Part shown: piece after piece, positions 9,302 to 21,535 of the stretch
Position numbering within the stretch: the first letter of the stretch is position 1
How the letters are laid out: each line of letters begins with the position of its first letter
Assembly: GCA_037893245.1 (NCBI GenBank)
Contig: JBAIAA010000099.1
Coordinates: forward strand, 620,001 to 684,000
Origin: Crossaster papposus
Lineage: Eukaryota; Echinodermata; Asteroidea; Velatida; Solasteridae
Length of the DNA stretch: 64,000 nucleotides
Reading direction: 5' to 3'
The notes under the pieces: model-generated
What the model was told of the DNA's origin: nothing
Seen by the model: the letters and a program-made list of their open reading frames with translations, nothing else
Database searches by the model: none
Program-made: the position numbers and the translations under genes

Positions 9302-9976
9302 TGAACGCGTTCGAACGGGCAGGAACGCCCCATTGTTCTTAATCCGCCCGTTCTCCCGCGTTCAAACGGGCTACGTTCTGAACGCGTTCCTGGTTTACAC
9401 CGATACAATAGCGCGGTCACGGTGCGTGAGCAGGCATTGTGGTAAACACTGGCACTCTACTAAACGATGGTTATACCAAAAAGTACCCGAATTACTTGTT
9501 CATAATAATTTTAGAGACCTCGAAAAGACCTCGAAAAGAATTCGTTACCGTCGTAAAAACATTGTGAGTAGGTGCGCTTTATAAAAGTCCGGGATAAATG
9601 TCTGTATTATTAAACATGTTTTCTTTTCTTTTGCAGGTATTCAGAAATTTGTGTTACCAATACATGGAATGCGTGTACATTAGCCTGCAAGAAAACACTC
9701 AAAATGTTTACCGCACCTTTGTGTTTTCAATTAATAGAAAGAAAGGTTTATATACCCTTTCTGTACATTATGTACATGTAGTTCATACACCTTTCCTGTT
9801 AGTGTAGCGTTCTGCACGCGTAAGAACGCACACTTTACATAACAAAAGCATAGTACAATGGGGCGTTCCTAACTCACTGGTGGGCCAGATTTTGCCCTGT
9901 TCTATCGCATTAGAACGGGCCCATTGTTTATTTGTATTGCCTCCCGTGCAGAATGGCAATTAACGCGTTCGAACGC
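9302..9976. mobile_element. Possible DNA transposon remnant with GAACG/CGTTC-rich ends
   Basis: Both ends contain the palindromic word aacgcgttcgaacg. The inner sequence aggaacgccccattgt at the left recurs inverted at the right as acaatggggcgttcct. More GAACGGGC/GCCCGTTC motifs cluster in the first 100 and last 130 bp, like subterminal repeats. The middle has a short plus-strand ORF and an intron-like stretch (GTGAGT near 9563, TTTTCTTTTGCAG before 9638), but no known domain. Ends and class are tentative. Confidence 0.45.
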
Positions 9977-10553
9977 AAAAAAATCTCATATTTTCTCAGA
10001 AATTTTCGGAAATGTTTCAAAGTGTTTTTTAAGCTTAAAATGTCAGGGGCGGTGGCCAGGGGACTGCTTTAGATTGCACCAAAGAGCATCTATAGAATCC
10101 AACATTTCCTGAGGCCTTTAATAAGCGGCCCCGGAAGACACGTCGTAATAGCTTAACGCCCTGCGCTCACAGTCCTCCCCCTCCAACAAATTTCGTTTCG
10201 CGTGCCGCAGTGTTCACCATGCTTCAACAACTGTCGGAAAATCCTAATAAATTAGTTTTCAATAATTTGTTCAAAGTTAACAAATTCTGATAAACCATAC
10301 CAGAAGTTTGTTCAAAAATTCTAGGCTATAGGTTCTTCAAACGTTTGTCAAGATATGGAATCATCAACTGTACGGTTGTAATTTCTGTGGTAATTATAAA
10401 TATGTTACTCTCCAATCTGGACACAAGAAAGGAGTTTTTATCTCAGGGGTTACTATTGGAAACGAGGTTGAAAATAAAGTAAGCCCTGGGGACAAGGTTG
10501 GGTTTAATTTTTTGTTTGTTTTTTAAATGTGCAAATTACGAATCAAATCTTAC

Positions 10554-10808
10554 CGATCACATCAAATGTGAAGAATGCAGATGCCGTGCAGTTCCCCTCA
10601 TTGGTCACAGTGCAGGTTACATTATGGAACCCTAATGGAAAGTTCCCTCCTGTGACAGTCACATTGCTTACTCCTGCATCATCAACACAAGATATTTCTT
10701 GACCGCCTGTGTTGGTTGCGTTTACTTCATCCCATGTCACCAAAACTGTTTCTTGGTCAGACGCAATGAACAGATTGACAACAGTTGGCACGATAGGTTC
10801 AGGTATTG
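10554..10808 (-). CDS. HYR domain exon I-1 (array I, most diverged)
   Basis: The 255-nt phase 1-1 exon lies between acceptor CGCTTCACAG and donor ATCG|GTAAGAT. It encodes IPEPIVPTVVN, then VTWDEVNATNTGG, VTVTGGNFPLGFHNVTC and ending TASAFFTFDVI. The core V-T-W, G-G-x-F-x-x-G-x-H-x-V-T-C and final F-x-F-D-V pattern fits HYR domains, a beta-sandwich adhesion fold. It lacks the first cysteine found in the other copies: NLFIASD stands where they have LYFCIASD. It keeps the regular F-T-F-D-V last strand. It is the last HYR exon before the mucin linker. Confidence 0.85.
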
Positions 10809-11230
10809 CTGTGAAGCGAAATAAACAATGTCCATTAAACCATATTTACCTTCGAAATATTCAAAAATGCTCTGTGTAATGAGCTATTTCATGATCACCA
10901 TCAAGTACATGTATACGTTTGAATTTACAGTCTTCCTCGCAAATAATGTCTGTTGACATAGTATTAGGTGAGCAAGTTAATGGTCAGGGGTTATTGGCCC
11001 ATATTGCCAGTTCTAGTTGAAAAAAGAACCTGTAGCCTACAAGTGCACTAAGGAAATACAAGTGGTTGGCCGGTTTTAAACAGTATGTTGAATACCGGTT
11101 TGAGTCTATGGACGCTGATAATGACCCGAGACTGCCAACTCCCTGCAAAGGAAACTTCACCGTGTACTTCATAATTAATTTTACTTTAAAATTTCATGAT
11201 TTTCATTTGGTTTCATTACCAGAAAGAAAT

Positions 11231-11258
11231 ATTAATAATAATAATAATAATAATAATT
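11231..11258. repeat. (AAT)n microsatellite, one per array-I unit
   Basis: A run of about eight AAT units. The same run recurs near 13687-13713, 16145-16174, 19187-19212 and 23171-23198. It creates poly-Asn shadow ORFs on the plus strand. It is missing from the exon-less duplicate segment near 20170. Confidence 0.85.
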
Positions 11259-12999
11259 TTTCCCGGCCAATTTCTTCACAAATAATGTAATTTAATTAAC
11301 ACGCATTAAAATTCACCCCCGAAAATGATTCATTAGGTAGACAATCCCATAGAGACGTGCACACAAATGTTCTTTCTTTACTGTAACCTAACTCGTTTTT
11401 ACCTGGAGTTTTTTTCAACGAAATTTAATATTTATTTTATTTAGACCCCAATCTGTTGTTCAAGCGCAAAAATAACTCCCAAATATCGTTTTTTTAAGTA
11501 GCTAGACACTTAGGGAGACACTGAAACGTTATTCCTAAGTGTCACTGTTTCCTTATTATCTAAAAACCTACGCTAATTTGTCTCCCCCTAAGTGCTCATT
11601 TGTAAATATATAGGTTTTCCCGGCCAACTTCATCACAAATTAATTCAATTTCATTAACACGAATTCAAATTCACGCCCTTCCTTCTAATCCGATCAACTA
11701 GGGTTTTCTTTTTAGCTACTAATTGCATTCAGTTTCGTGTTTGTGCATACATGATTTCGTTCCTTTCATTCAGGTTAGTTTTAGTCATTCTAATTCATTG
11801 ATAGCCATTCAAGACTGTATTTTTACCATTCTACAGTTGAATTTCGACTGCCTATCTACAATTGATGAAATCCAATTAAGACTCATCAAAGCGCACATGA
11901 ATTTGTTGCTACATGTAGTTTTTTTTTTTTTTTGTATATAAGCAATGAATTTCAACTTATTTGCGTTCAAAAAATAAACATGAGTTGTGGCTTGTTTATT
12001 CGAGGAAGCTGTATGGCAATATACTGACACTTTAGTTTTTCTTGTTAGATGCGTTTCCGTGTTGTTTGCATTTTATTTACGTCATGTGTTTGGTTTTAAT
12101 TGCAATAATTGTTCCTTGTGCTGTGTTACCACATGATTAAAATTACAGCCTGTACCCTGTATCTAGAAGAATATTAGGTAAAGTTGGAAAAGTTACGATG
12201 ATAAAGTTTGAAATAAAAACATCATTTTTCGCTACAGCCTTGTGATCGTTTGCACTGGTCTTTTATGTTTTTCTCTTTATTTCTGCTAATGTTCGGACCC
12301 TGTCAAATTAAAAACTCAACAAAAATCTTTCTAAGAAACAAAAGCTTGAAAATATCAGGGGGTCATTATAAAATTAACCAAAACAACTTGTTTTTTTCAT
12401 GTGGATTTTATCCAGAGGTCCTTTTCTTGTTCTGTTTTATAAAATAGTGGCGTGGTGGCAGCGTCGGAATCGTTTCCAAGCATTTTTAGCTCAAAATGTC
12501 AGGGGGCGGTGGTCAGGAACTGCTTTAGATTGCATCACAAAGCAACTACAGAATCTAACATTTCCTGAGGCCCTTAAGCGGCCCTTGTAAACACGCCGTA
12601 ATGGCTTCGCGCTGTGCGCTCACAGTGAACCCCTCCTTAACAAATTTTGTTTGGCATGCCGCAGTGTTCACCATGCTTCAACAAATCTCGGAAAATCCTA
12701 ATAAGTTAGATTTAATAATTTATTAACAAATTCTGATAAACCATACCAGCAGTTTATTTAAAAATTCTAGGCTATAGGCTCTTCAAATGTTTGTCAAGAT
12801 ATGGACTCATCAACTGTACGGTTGTAATTTCTGTATTAATTATAAATTTGTCACTCTCCAATCTGGACACAAGAAAGGAGTTCCCATCCCAGGGGTTACT
12901 ATTGGAAACGAGGTTGAAATAAAGTAAGCCCTGGGGGCAAGGTTGGGTTTAAACGTTTTGTTTGTTTTTTAAATGAGCAAATTACGAATCAAATCTTAC

Positions 13000-13263
13000 C
13001 GATGACACAAATTATTATGAGGTGTACAGATACCGTGCAGTTCCACTTATTGGTCACAGTGCAGGTTACATTATGGAACCCTGATGAAAAGTTCCCTCCT
13101 GTGACAGTCACATCGGTTACTCCCGCATCATCTACACAAGTTATTTCTTGACCACCTGTGTTGGTTGTGTTCACTTCATCCCATGTCCCCCAAACTGTTT
13201 CTTGGTCAGACGCAATACAAAAGTACAGCTCGACAACAGTTGGCACGATAGGTTCAGGTATTT
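13000..13263 (-). CDS. HYR domain exon I-2
   Basis: 264 nt, phase 1-1. It has the first cysteine (LYFCIASD) and an unusual C-terminal strand, VSVHLIIICVIG, instead of FFTFDVIG. It carries V-W-G-T-W and N-K-W-N-C where I-1 has V-L-V-T-W and N-E-G-N-C. The extra cysteine in IIIC would be unpaired in a normal HYR fold, so this copy may be drifting or may use it in another bond. Confidence 0.8.
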
Positions 13264-15457
13264 CTGTGAAGCGAAATAAACAATGTCCATTAAACCATAT
13301 TTACCTTCGAAATATTCAAAAATGCTCTGTGTAATGAGCTATTTCATGATCTCCATCAAGTACATGTATACGTTTGAATTTACAGTCTTCCTAGCAAATA
13401 ATTTCTGTTGACATAGTATTAGGTGAGCAAGTTAATGGTCAGGGGTTATTGGCCCATATTGCCAGTTCTAGTTGAAAAAGAACCTGTAGCCTACAAGTGC
13501 ACTAAGGAAATACAAGTGTGGTTGGCCGGTTTTAAACAGTATGTTGATTACCGGTTTGAGTCTATGGACGCTGATAATGACCCGAGACTGCCAACTCCCT
13601 GCAAAGGAAACTTCACCGTGTACTTCATAATTAATTTTACTTTAAAATGTCATGATTTTCATTTGGTTTCATTACCAGAAAGAAATATTAATAATAATAA
13701 TAATAATAATAATTTTTCCCGGCCAATTTCTTCACAAATAATTTAATTTCATTAACACGCATTAAAAGTCACCCCCGAAAATTATTCATTAGGTAGACAA
13801 TCCCATAGAGATGTGCACACAAATAATTTTCTTTCTTTACTTTAACCTAACCTGTTTTTACCTAGAGTTTTTTCAACGAAATTTAATAGTTATTTTATTT
13901 ATACCCCAATCTTGTTCAAGTGCAAAAATTAACTCCCAAATATCGGGTTTTTTTAAGTAGCTAGACACTTAGGGAGACACCAAAATGTCTCCCTAAGTGT
14001 CACTGTTTCCTTATTATCTAAAAACCTACGCTAATTTGTCTCCCTAAGTGCTTATTTGTAAATATATACGTTTTCCCGGCCAACTTCATCACAAATTAAT
14101 TCAATTTCATTAACACGCATTCAAATTCACGCCCTTCCTTCTAATCCGATCAACTAGGGTATTCTTTTTAGCTATTAATTGCATTCAGTTTCGTGTTTGT
14201 GCATACATGATTTCGTTCCTTTCATTCAGGTTAGTTTTAGTCATTCTAATTCATTGATAGCCATTCAAGACTATATTTTTACCATTCTACAGTTGAATTT
14301 CGACTGCCTATCTACAATTGATGAAATCCAATTAAGACTCATCAAAGCGCACATGAATTTGTTGCTACATGTAGTTTTTTTTTTTTTTTTTTTATATAAG
14401 CAATGAATTTCAACTTATTTGCGTTAAAAAAATAAACATGAGTTGTGGCTTGTTTATTCGAGGAAGCTGTATGGCAATATACTGACACTTTAGTTTTTCT
14501 TGTTAGATGAGTTTCCGTGTTGTTTGCATTTTATTTACGTCATGTGTTTGGTTTTAATTGCAATAATTGTTCCTTGTGCTGTGTTACCACATGATTAATA
14601 TTACAGCCTGTACCCTGTATCTAGAAGAATATTAGGTAAAGTTGGAAAAGTTATGATGATAAAGTTTGAAATAAAAACATCATTTTTCGCTACAGCCTTG
14701 TGATCGTTTGCACTGGTCTTTTATGTTTTTCTCTTTATTTCTGCTAATGTTCGGACCCTGTCAAATTTAAAACTCAACAAAAATCTTTCTAAGAAACAAA
14801 AGCTTGAAAATATCAGGGAGTCATTATAAAATTAACCAAAACAACTTGTTTTTTTCATGTGGATTTTATCCAGAGGTCCTTTTCTTGTTCTGTTTTATAA
14901 AATAGTGGCGTGGTGGCAGCGTCGGAATCGTTTCCAAGCATTTTTAGCTCAAAATGTCAGGGGGCGGTGGCCAGGAACTGCTTTAAATTGCATCACAAAG
15001 CAACTACAGAATCTAACATTTCCTGAGGCCCTTAAGCGGCCCTTGTAAACACGCCGTAATGGCTTCGCACTGTGCGCTCACAGTGAACCCCTCCTTAACA
15101 AATTTCGTTTGGCATGCCGCAGTGTTCACCATGCTTCAACAAATCTCGGAAAATCCTAATAAGTTAGATTTAATAATTTATTAACAAATTCTGATAAACC
15201 ATACCAGCAGTTTATTTAAAAATTCTAGGCTATAGGCTCTTCAAATGTTTGTCAAGATATGGACTCATCAACTGTACGGTTGTAATTTCTGTATTAATTA
15301 TAAATTTGTCACTCTCCAATCTGGACACAAGAAAGGAGTTCCCATCCCAGGGGTTACTATTGGAAACGAGGTTGAAATAAAGTAAGCCCTGGGGGCAAGG
15401 TTGGGTTTAAACGTTTTGTTTGTTTTTTAAATGAGCAAATTACGAATCAAATCTTAC

Positions 15458-15721
15458 CGATGACACAAATTATTATGAGGTGTACAGATACCGTGCAGTT
15501 CCACTTATTGGTCACAGTGCAGGTTACATTATGGAACCCTGATGAAAAGTTCCCTCCTGTGGCAGTCACATCGGTTACTCCCGCATCATCTACACAAGTT
15601 ATTTCTTGACCACCTGTGTTGGTTGTGTTCACTTCATCCCATGTCCCCCAAACTGTTTCTTGGTCAGACGCAATACAAAAGTACAGCTCGACAACAGTTG
15701 GCACGATAGGTTCAGGTATTT
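15458..15721 (-). CDS. HYR domain exon I-3
   Basis: 264 nt, phase 1-1, almost identical to exon I-2. The only residue change I see is VTATGG in place of VTVTGG. It shares VWGTW, NKWNC and the IIIC strand with I-2, so the two are a recent duplicate pair. Confidence 0.8.
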
Positions 15722-16422
15722 CTGTGAAGCGAAATAAACAATGTCCATTAAACCATATTTACCTTCGAAATATTCAAAAATGCTCTGTGTAATGAGCTAT
15801 TTCATGATCTCCATCAAGTACATGTATACGTTTGAATTTACAGTCTTCCTAGCAAATAATTTCTGTTGACATAGTATTAGGTGAGCAAGTTAATGGTCAG
15901 GGGTTATTGGCCCATATTGCCAGTTCTAGTTGAAAAAGAACCTGTAGCCTACAAGTGCACTAAGGAAATACAAGTGTGGTTGGCCGGTTTTAAACAATAT
16001 GTTGAATACCGGTTTGAGTCTATGGACGCTGATAATGACCCGAGACAGCCAACTCCCTGCAAAGGAAACTTCACCGTGTACTTCATAATTAATTTTACTT
16101 TACAATTTCATGATTTTCATTTGGTTTCATTACCAGAAAGAAATATTAATAATAATAATAATAATAATAATAATTTTTCCCGGCCAATTTCTTCACAAAT
16201 AATGTAATTTAATTAACACGCATTAAAATTCACCCCCGAAAATGATTCATTAGGGAGACAATCCCATAGAGACGTGCACACAAATTTTCTTTCTTTACTG
16301 TAACCTAACCCGTTTTTACCTAGAGTTTTTTCAACGAAATTTAATATTTATTTTATTTGGACCCCAATCTGTTGTTCAAGCGCAAAAATTAACTCCCAAA
16401 TATCGTTTTTTTTAAGTAGCTA

Positions 16423-16460
16423 GACACTTAGGGAGACACTGAAATGTCTCCCTAAGTGTC
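16423..16460. repeat. Perfect 16-bp hairpin in array-I intron
   Basis: gacacttagggagaca pairs with tgtctccctaagtgtc around a six-base loop. Equivalents lie near 11510, 13967, 19460, 20403 and 23446; those near 11510 and 19460 have decayed right arms. Further TTAGGGAGACA-type motifs flank it (about 16251 and 16496 in this unit). It may be the joined ends of a small inverted-repeat element. Confidence 0.7.
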
Positions 16461-16793
16461 ACTGTTTCCTTATTTTCTAAAAACCTACGCTAATTTGTCT
16501 CCCTAAGTGCTCATTTGTAAATATATAGGTTTTCCCGGCCAACTTCATCACAAATTAATTCAATTTCATTAACACGCATTCAAATTCACGCCCTTCCTTC
16601 TAATCCGATCAACTAGGGTTTTCTTTTGAGCTACTATTGCATTCAGTTTCGTGTTTGTGCATACATGATTTCGTTCCTTTCATTCAGGTTAGTTTTAGTC
16701 GTTCTAATTCATTGATAGCCATTCAAGACTATATGTTTACCATTCTACAGTTGAATTTCGACTACCTATCTACAATTGATGAAATCCAATTAA

Positions 16794-17373
16794 AGATGGA
16801 CTACAACGGAACAATGATAAAGGCTGTGTTGCTGTTTTTGTTCGAGAAATGTATAATGATTACTAATATATCATTAGTATTCAATAAAACTTGTTCCTTC
16901 ATGCAAAAATAAATAAAAATTGATCGGCGTTCTACGACCCAGAAAAACTCAGTTTCAGCAAAAGCCTTTAACTCATGAATAATTCATACTTTGTGTGTGA
17001 CGTACTACCCATGACGATTTACTCGGGTCGATCGTGTGCGTGCATTTTCACCGTACAATGCAATGCGGAATAACATGGCGTCTTTTGTTTACTCTCGGTT
17101 GCTCATGGGTAGTACGTCATCACTTTTCGCTGGTTTACAAGTACGCTGGTACTATATCGTGGATTTCATTGTGGTTTTCAGTGGATCTTTGCCGGGAACC
17201 AGTACAGGGCGGGAAATTTCAAAATCGAAGAATCGAGGTCTAATTTTTTCGGTCAAATTGCAACAAAATTATTCAGAGAAAAACATGACCGTAACAATAA
17301 AGTGTTACCTTAACACAACATAAACAAGGTCCGATAATAAATTTAATGTGTGAGTTTTCGTTGTAGTCCATCT
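16794..17373. mobile_element. 580-bp TTAA-flanked inverted-repeat element, copy 1
   Basis: The ends are agatggactacaacg and cgttgtagtccatct, flanked by TTAA on both sides (16790-16793 and 17374-17377). Units 1 and 2 show the empty site with a single TTAA (aatccaattaagactcatc). TTAA duplication suggests a piggyBac-type element; TA duplication with a one-base-longer repeat fits equally well. Inside, tgacgtactacccatgac near 17000 is inverted as catgggtagtacgtca near 17104. Short plus-strand ORFs have no known domain, so it is taken as non-autonomous. Confidence 0.8.
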
Positions 17374-18498
17374 TTAAGACTCATCAAAGCGCACATGAAT
17401 TTGTTGCTACATGTAGTTTTTGTTTTCTTTTTTGTATATAAGAAATGAATTTCAACTTATTTGCGTTCAAAAATAAACATGAGTTGTGGCTTGTTTATTC
17501 GAGGAAGCTGTATGGCAATATACTGACACTTTAGTTTTTCTTGTTAGATGCGTTTCCGTGTTGTTTGCATTTTATTTACGTCATGTGTTTGGTTTTATTT
17601 GCAATAGATGTTCCTTGTGCTTTGTTACCCCATGATTAAAATTACAGCCTGTACCCTGTATCTAGAAGAATATTAGGTAAAGTTGGAAAAGTTATGATGA
17701 TAAAGTTTGAAATAAAAACATCATTTTTCGCTACAGCCTTGTGATCGTTTGCACTGGTCTTTATGTTTTTCTCTTTATTTCTGCTAATGTTCGGACCCTG
17801 TCAAATTAAAAACTCAACAAAAATCTTTCTAAGAAACAAAAGCTTGAAAATATCAGAGGGTCATTATAAAATTAACCAAAACAACTTGTTCTTTTCCATG
17901 TGGATTTTATCCAGAGGTCCTTTTCTTGTTCTGTTTTATAAAATAGTGGCGTGGTGGCAGCGTCGGAAACGTTTCCAAGCATTTTTAGCTCAAAATGTCA
18001 GGGGGCGGTGGCCAGGAACTGCTTTAGATTGCATCACAAAGCCACTACAGAATCTAACATTTCCTGAGGCCCTTAAGCGGCCCTGGTAAACACGCCGTAA
18101 TGGCTTAGCGCTGTGCGCTCACAGTGAACCCTCCCTTAACAAATTTCGTTTGGCATGCCGCAGTGTTCACCATGCTTCAACAAATCTCGGAAAATCCTAA
18201 TAAGTTAGATTTAATAATTTATTAACAAATTCTGATAAACCATACCAGCAGTTTATTTAAAAATTCTAGGCTATAGGCTCTTCAAACGTTTGTCAAGATA
18301 TGGAATCATCAACTGTACGGTTGTAATTTCTGTATTAATTGAAAATATGTTACTCTCCAATCTGGACACAAGAAAGGAGTTTTCATCTCAGGGGTTACTA
18401 TTGGAAACGAGGTTGAAAATAGATAAGCCCTGGGGACAAGGTTGGGGTTAAACGTTTTGTTTGTTTTTTAAATGTGCAAATTACGAATCAAATCTTAC

Positions 18499-18762
18499 CG
18501 ATCACACAAATTATTATGAGGTGTACAGATACCGTGCAGTTCCCCTCATTGGTCACAGTGCAGGTTACATTATGGAACCCTAATGGAAAGTCCCCTCCTG
18601 TGACAGTCACATCGGTTGCTCCCGCATCATCAACACAAGTTATTTCGTGACCGCCTGTGTTGGTTGTGTTCACTTCATCCCATGTCACCAAAGCTGTTTC
18701 TTGGTCAGACGCAATACAAAAGTACAGCTTGACAACAGTTGGCACGATTGGTTCAGGTATTG
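18499..18762 (-). CDS. HYR domain exon I-4
   Basis: 264 nt, phase 1-1. It has ALVTW, GGHEITC, VTVTGGDFPLGFHNVTC and NEGNC, which is closer to the family consensus than I-2 and I-3, but it keeps the HLIIICVIG C-terminal strand. The protein is identical to exon I-5. Confidence 0.82.
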
Positions 18763-20002
18763 CTGTGAAGCGAAATAAACAATGTCCATTAAACCATATT
18801 TACCTTCGAAATATTCAAAAATGCTCTGTGTAATGAGCTATTTCATGATCACCATCAAGTACATGTATACGTTTGAATTTACAGTCTTCCTCGCAAATAA
18901 TGTCTGTTGACATAGTATTAAGTGAGCAAGTTAATTTGTCAGGGGTTATTGGCCCATATTGCCAGTTCTAGTTGAAAAGAACCTGTAGCCTACAAGTGCA
19001 CTAAGGAAATACAAGTGTGGTTGGCCGGTTTTAAACAGTATGTTGAATACCGGTTTGAGTCTATGAACGCTGATAATGACCCGAGACAGCCAACTCCCTG
19101 CAAAGGAAACTTCACCGTGTACTTCATAATTAATTTTACTTTACAATTTCATGATTTTCATTTGGTTTCATTACCAGAAAGAAATATTAATAATAATAAT
19201 AATAATAATAATTTTTCCCGGCCAATTTCTTCACAAATAATGTAATTTAATTAACACGCATTAAAATTCACCCCCGAAAATGATTCATTAGGGAGACAAT
19301 CCCATAGAGACGTGCACACAAATTTTCTTTCTTTACTGTAACCTAACCCGTTTTTACCTAGAGTTTTTTCAACGAAATTTAATATGTATTTTATTTAGAC
19401 CCCAATCTGTTGTTCAAGCGCAAAAATTAACTCCCAAATATCGTTTTTTTAAGTAGCTAGACACTTGGGGAGACACTGAAATGTTTTTTCCTAAGTGTCA
19501 CTGTTTCCTTATTATCTAAAAACCTACGCTAATTTGTCTCCCTAAGTGCTCATTTGTAAATATTTAGGTTTTCCCGGCCAACTTCATCACAAATTAATTC
19601 AATTTCATTAACACGCATTCAAATTCACGCCCTTCCTTCTAATCCGATCAACTAGGGTTTTCTTTTTAGCTACTAATTGCATTCAGTTTCGTGTTTGTGC
19701 ATACATGATTTTGTTCCTTTCATTCAGGTTAGTTTTAGTCATTCTAATTCATTGATAGCCATTCAATACTATATTTTTACCATTCTACAGTTGAATTTCG
19801 ACTACCTATCTACAATTGATGAAATCCAATTAAGACTCATCAAAGCGCACATGAATTTGTTGCTGCATGTAGTTTTTTGTGTTTTTTTTTTATATAAGCA
19901 ATGAATTTCAACTTATTTGCGTTCAAAAATACACATGAGTTGTGGCTTGTTTATTCGAGGAAGCTGTATGGCAATATACTGACACTTTAGTTTTTCTTGT
20001 TA

Positions 20003-21535
20003 TAAAATACAAGTGTGGTTGGCCGGTTTTAAACAGTATGTTGAATACCGGTTTGAGTCTATGAACGCTGATAATGACCCGAGACTGCCAACTCCCTGCA
20101 AAGGAAACTTCACCGTGTACTTCATAATTAATTTTACTTTACAATTTCATGATTTTCATTTGGTTTCATTTCTTCACAAATAATGTAATTTAATTAACAT
20201 GCATTAAAAGTCAACAAGGAAATGATTCAATAGGGAGACAATCCCATAGAGACGTGCACACAAATTTTCTTTCTTTACTGTAACCTAACCCGTTTTTACC
20301 TAGAGTTTTTTCAACGAAATTTAATATTTATTTTATTTGGACCCCAATCTGTTGTTCAAGCGCAAAAATTAACTCCCAAATATCGTTTTTTTTAAGTAGC
20401 TAGACACTTTAGGGAGACACTGAAATGTCTCCCTAAGTGTCACTGTTTCCTTATTTTCTAAAAACCTACGCTAATTTGTCTCCCTAAGTGCTCATTTGTA
20501 AATATATAGGTTTTCCCGGCCAACTTCATCACAAATTAATTCAATTTCATTAACACGCATTCAAATTCACGCCCTTCCTTCTAATCCGATCAACTAGGGT
20601 TTTCTTTTTAGCTACTATTGCATTCAGTTTCGTGTTTGTGCATACATGATTTCGTTCCTTTCATTCAGGTTAGTTTTAGTCGTTCTAATTCATTGATAGC
20701 CATTCAAGACTATATGTTTACCATTCTACAGTTGAATTTCGACTACCTATCTACAATTGATGAAATCCAATTAAAGATTGACTACAACGGAACAATGATA
20801 AAGGCTGTGTTGCTGTTTTTGTTCGAGAAATGTATAATGATTACTAATATATCATTAGTATTCAATAAAACTTGTTCCTTCATGCAAAAATAAATAAAAA
20901 TTGATCGGCGTTCTACGACCCAGAAAAACTCAGTTTCAGCAAAAGCCTTTAACTCATGAATAATTCATACTTTGTGTGTGACGTACTACCCATGACGATT
21001 TACTCGGGTCGATCGTGTGCGTGCATTTTCACCGTACAATGCAATGCGGAATATTAAACATGGCGTCTTTTGTTTACTCTCGGTTGCTCATGGGTAGTAC
21101 GTCATCACTTTTCGCTGGTTTACAAGTACGCTGGTACTATATCGTGGATTTCATTGTGGTTTTCAGTGGATCTTTGCCGGGAACCAGTACAGGGCGGGAA
21201 ATTTCAAAATCGAAGAATCGAGGTCTAATTTTTTCGGTCAAATTGCAACAAAATTATTCAGAGAAAAACATGACCGTAACAATAAAGTGTTACCTTAACA
21301 CAACATAAACAAGGTCCGATAATAAATTTAATGTGTGAGTTTTCGTTGTAGTCCATCTTTAAGACTCATCAAAGCGCACATGAATTTGTTGCTACATGTA
21401 GTTTTTTTGTTTTTTTTTGTATATAAGAAATGAATTTCAACTTATTTGCGTTCAAAAATAAACATGAGTTGTGGCTTGTTTATTCGAGGAAGCTGTATGG
21501 CAATATACTGACACTTTAGTTTTTCTTGTTATATG
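20003..21535. repeat. Partial duplication inside array-I unit 4, lacking a HYR exon
   Basis: At about 20002 the sequence jumps back to the position equivalent to 19012 (acaagtgtggttggccggtt) and repeats the intron through ttttcttgtt near 21530. This copy carries the TTAA element; the first copy (19012-20002) has the empty site. It also lacks the (AAT)n block. The result is an intron about 1.5 kb longer, with no added exon. Confidence 0.8.
20775..21358. mobile_element. TTAA-flanked inverted-repeat element, copy 2
   Basis: Same element at the same relative site as copy 1, with TTAA at 20771-20774 and 21359-21362. It has a G-to-T change in the left repeat (agattgactac) and a few extra bases near 21052. 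It lies in the duplicated segment of unit 4 that has no HYR exon. Confidence 0.8.

Noticed and set aside
11066-11290. Plus-strand ORFs ending in poly-Asn (NINNNN...)
   Set aside because: Produced by the (AAT)n microsatellite; no domain and no conservation of frame.
16423-16460. Telomere-like TTAGGG signal
   Set aside because: Single TTAGGG words inside a hairpin, not a tandem run.
17036-17323. 95-codon plus-strand ORF inside the TTAA element
   Set aside because: Not a recognised transposase; nearly identical copies reflect unit duplication rather than selection.
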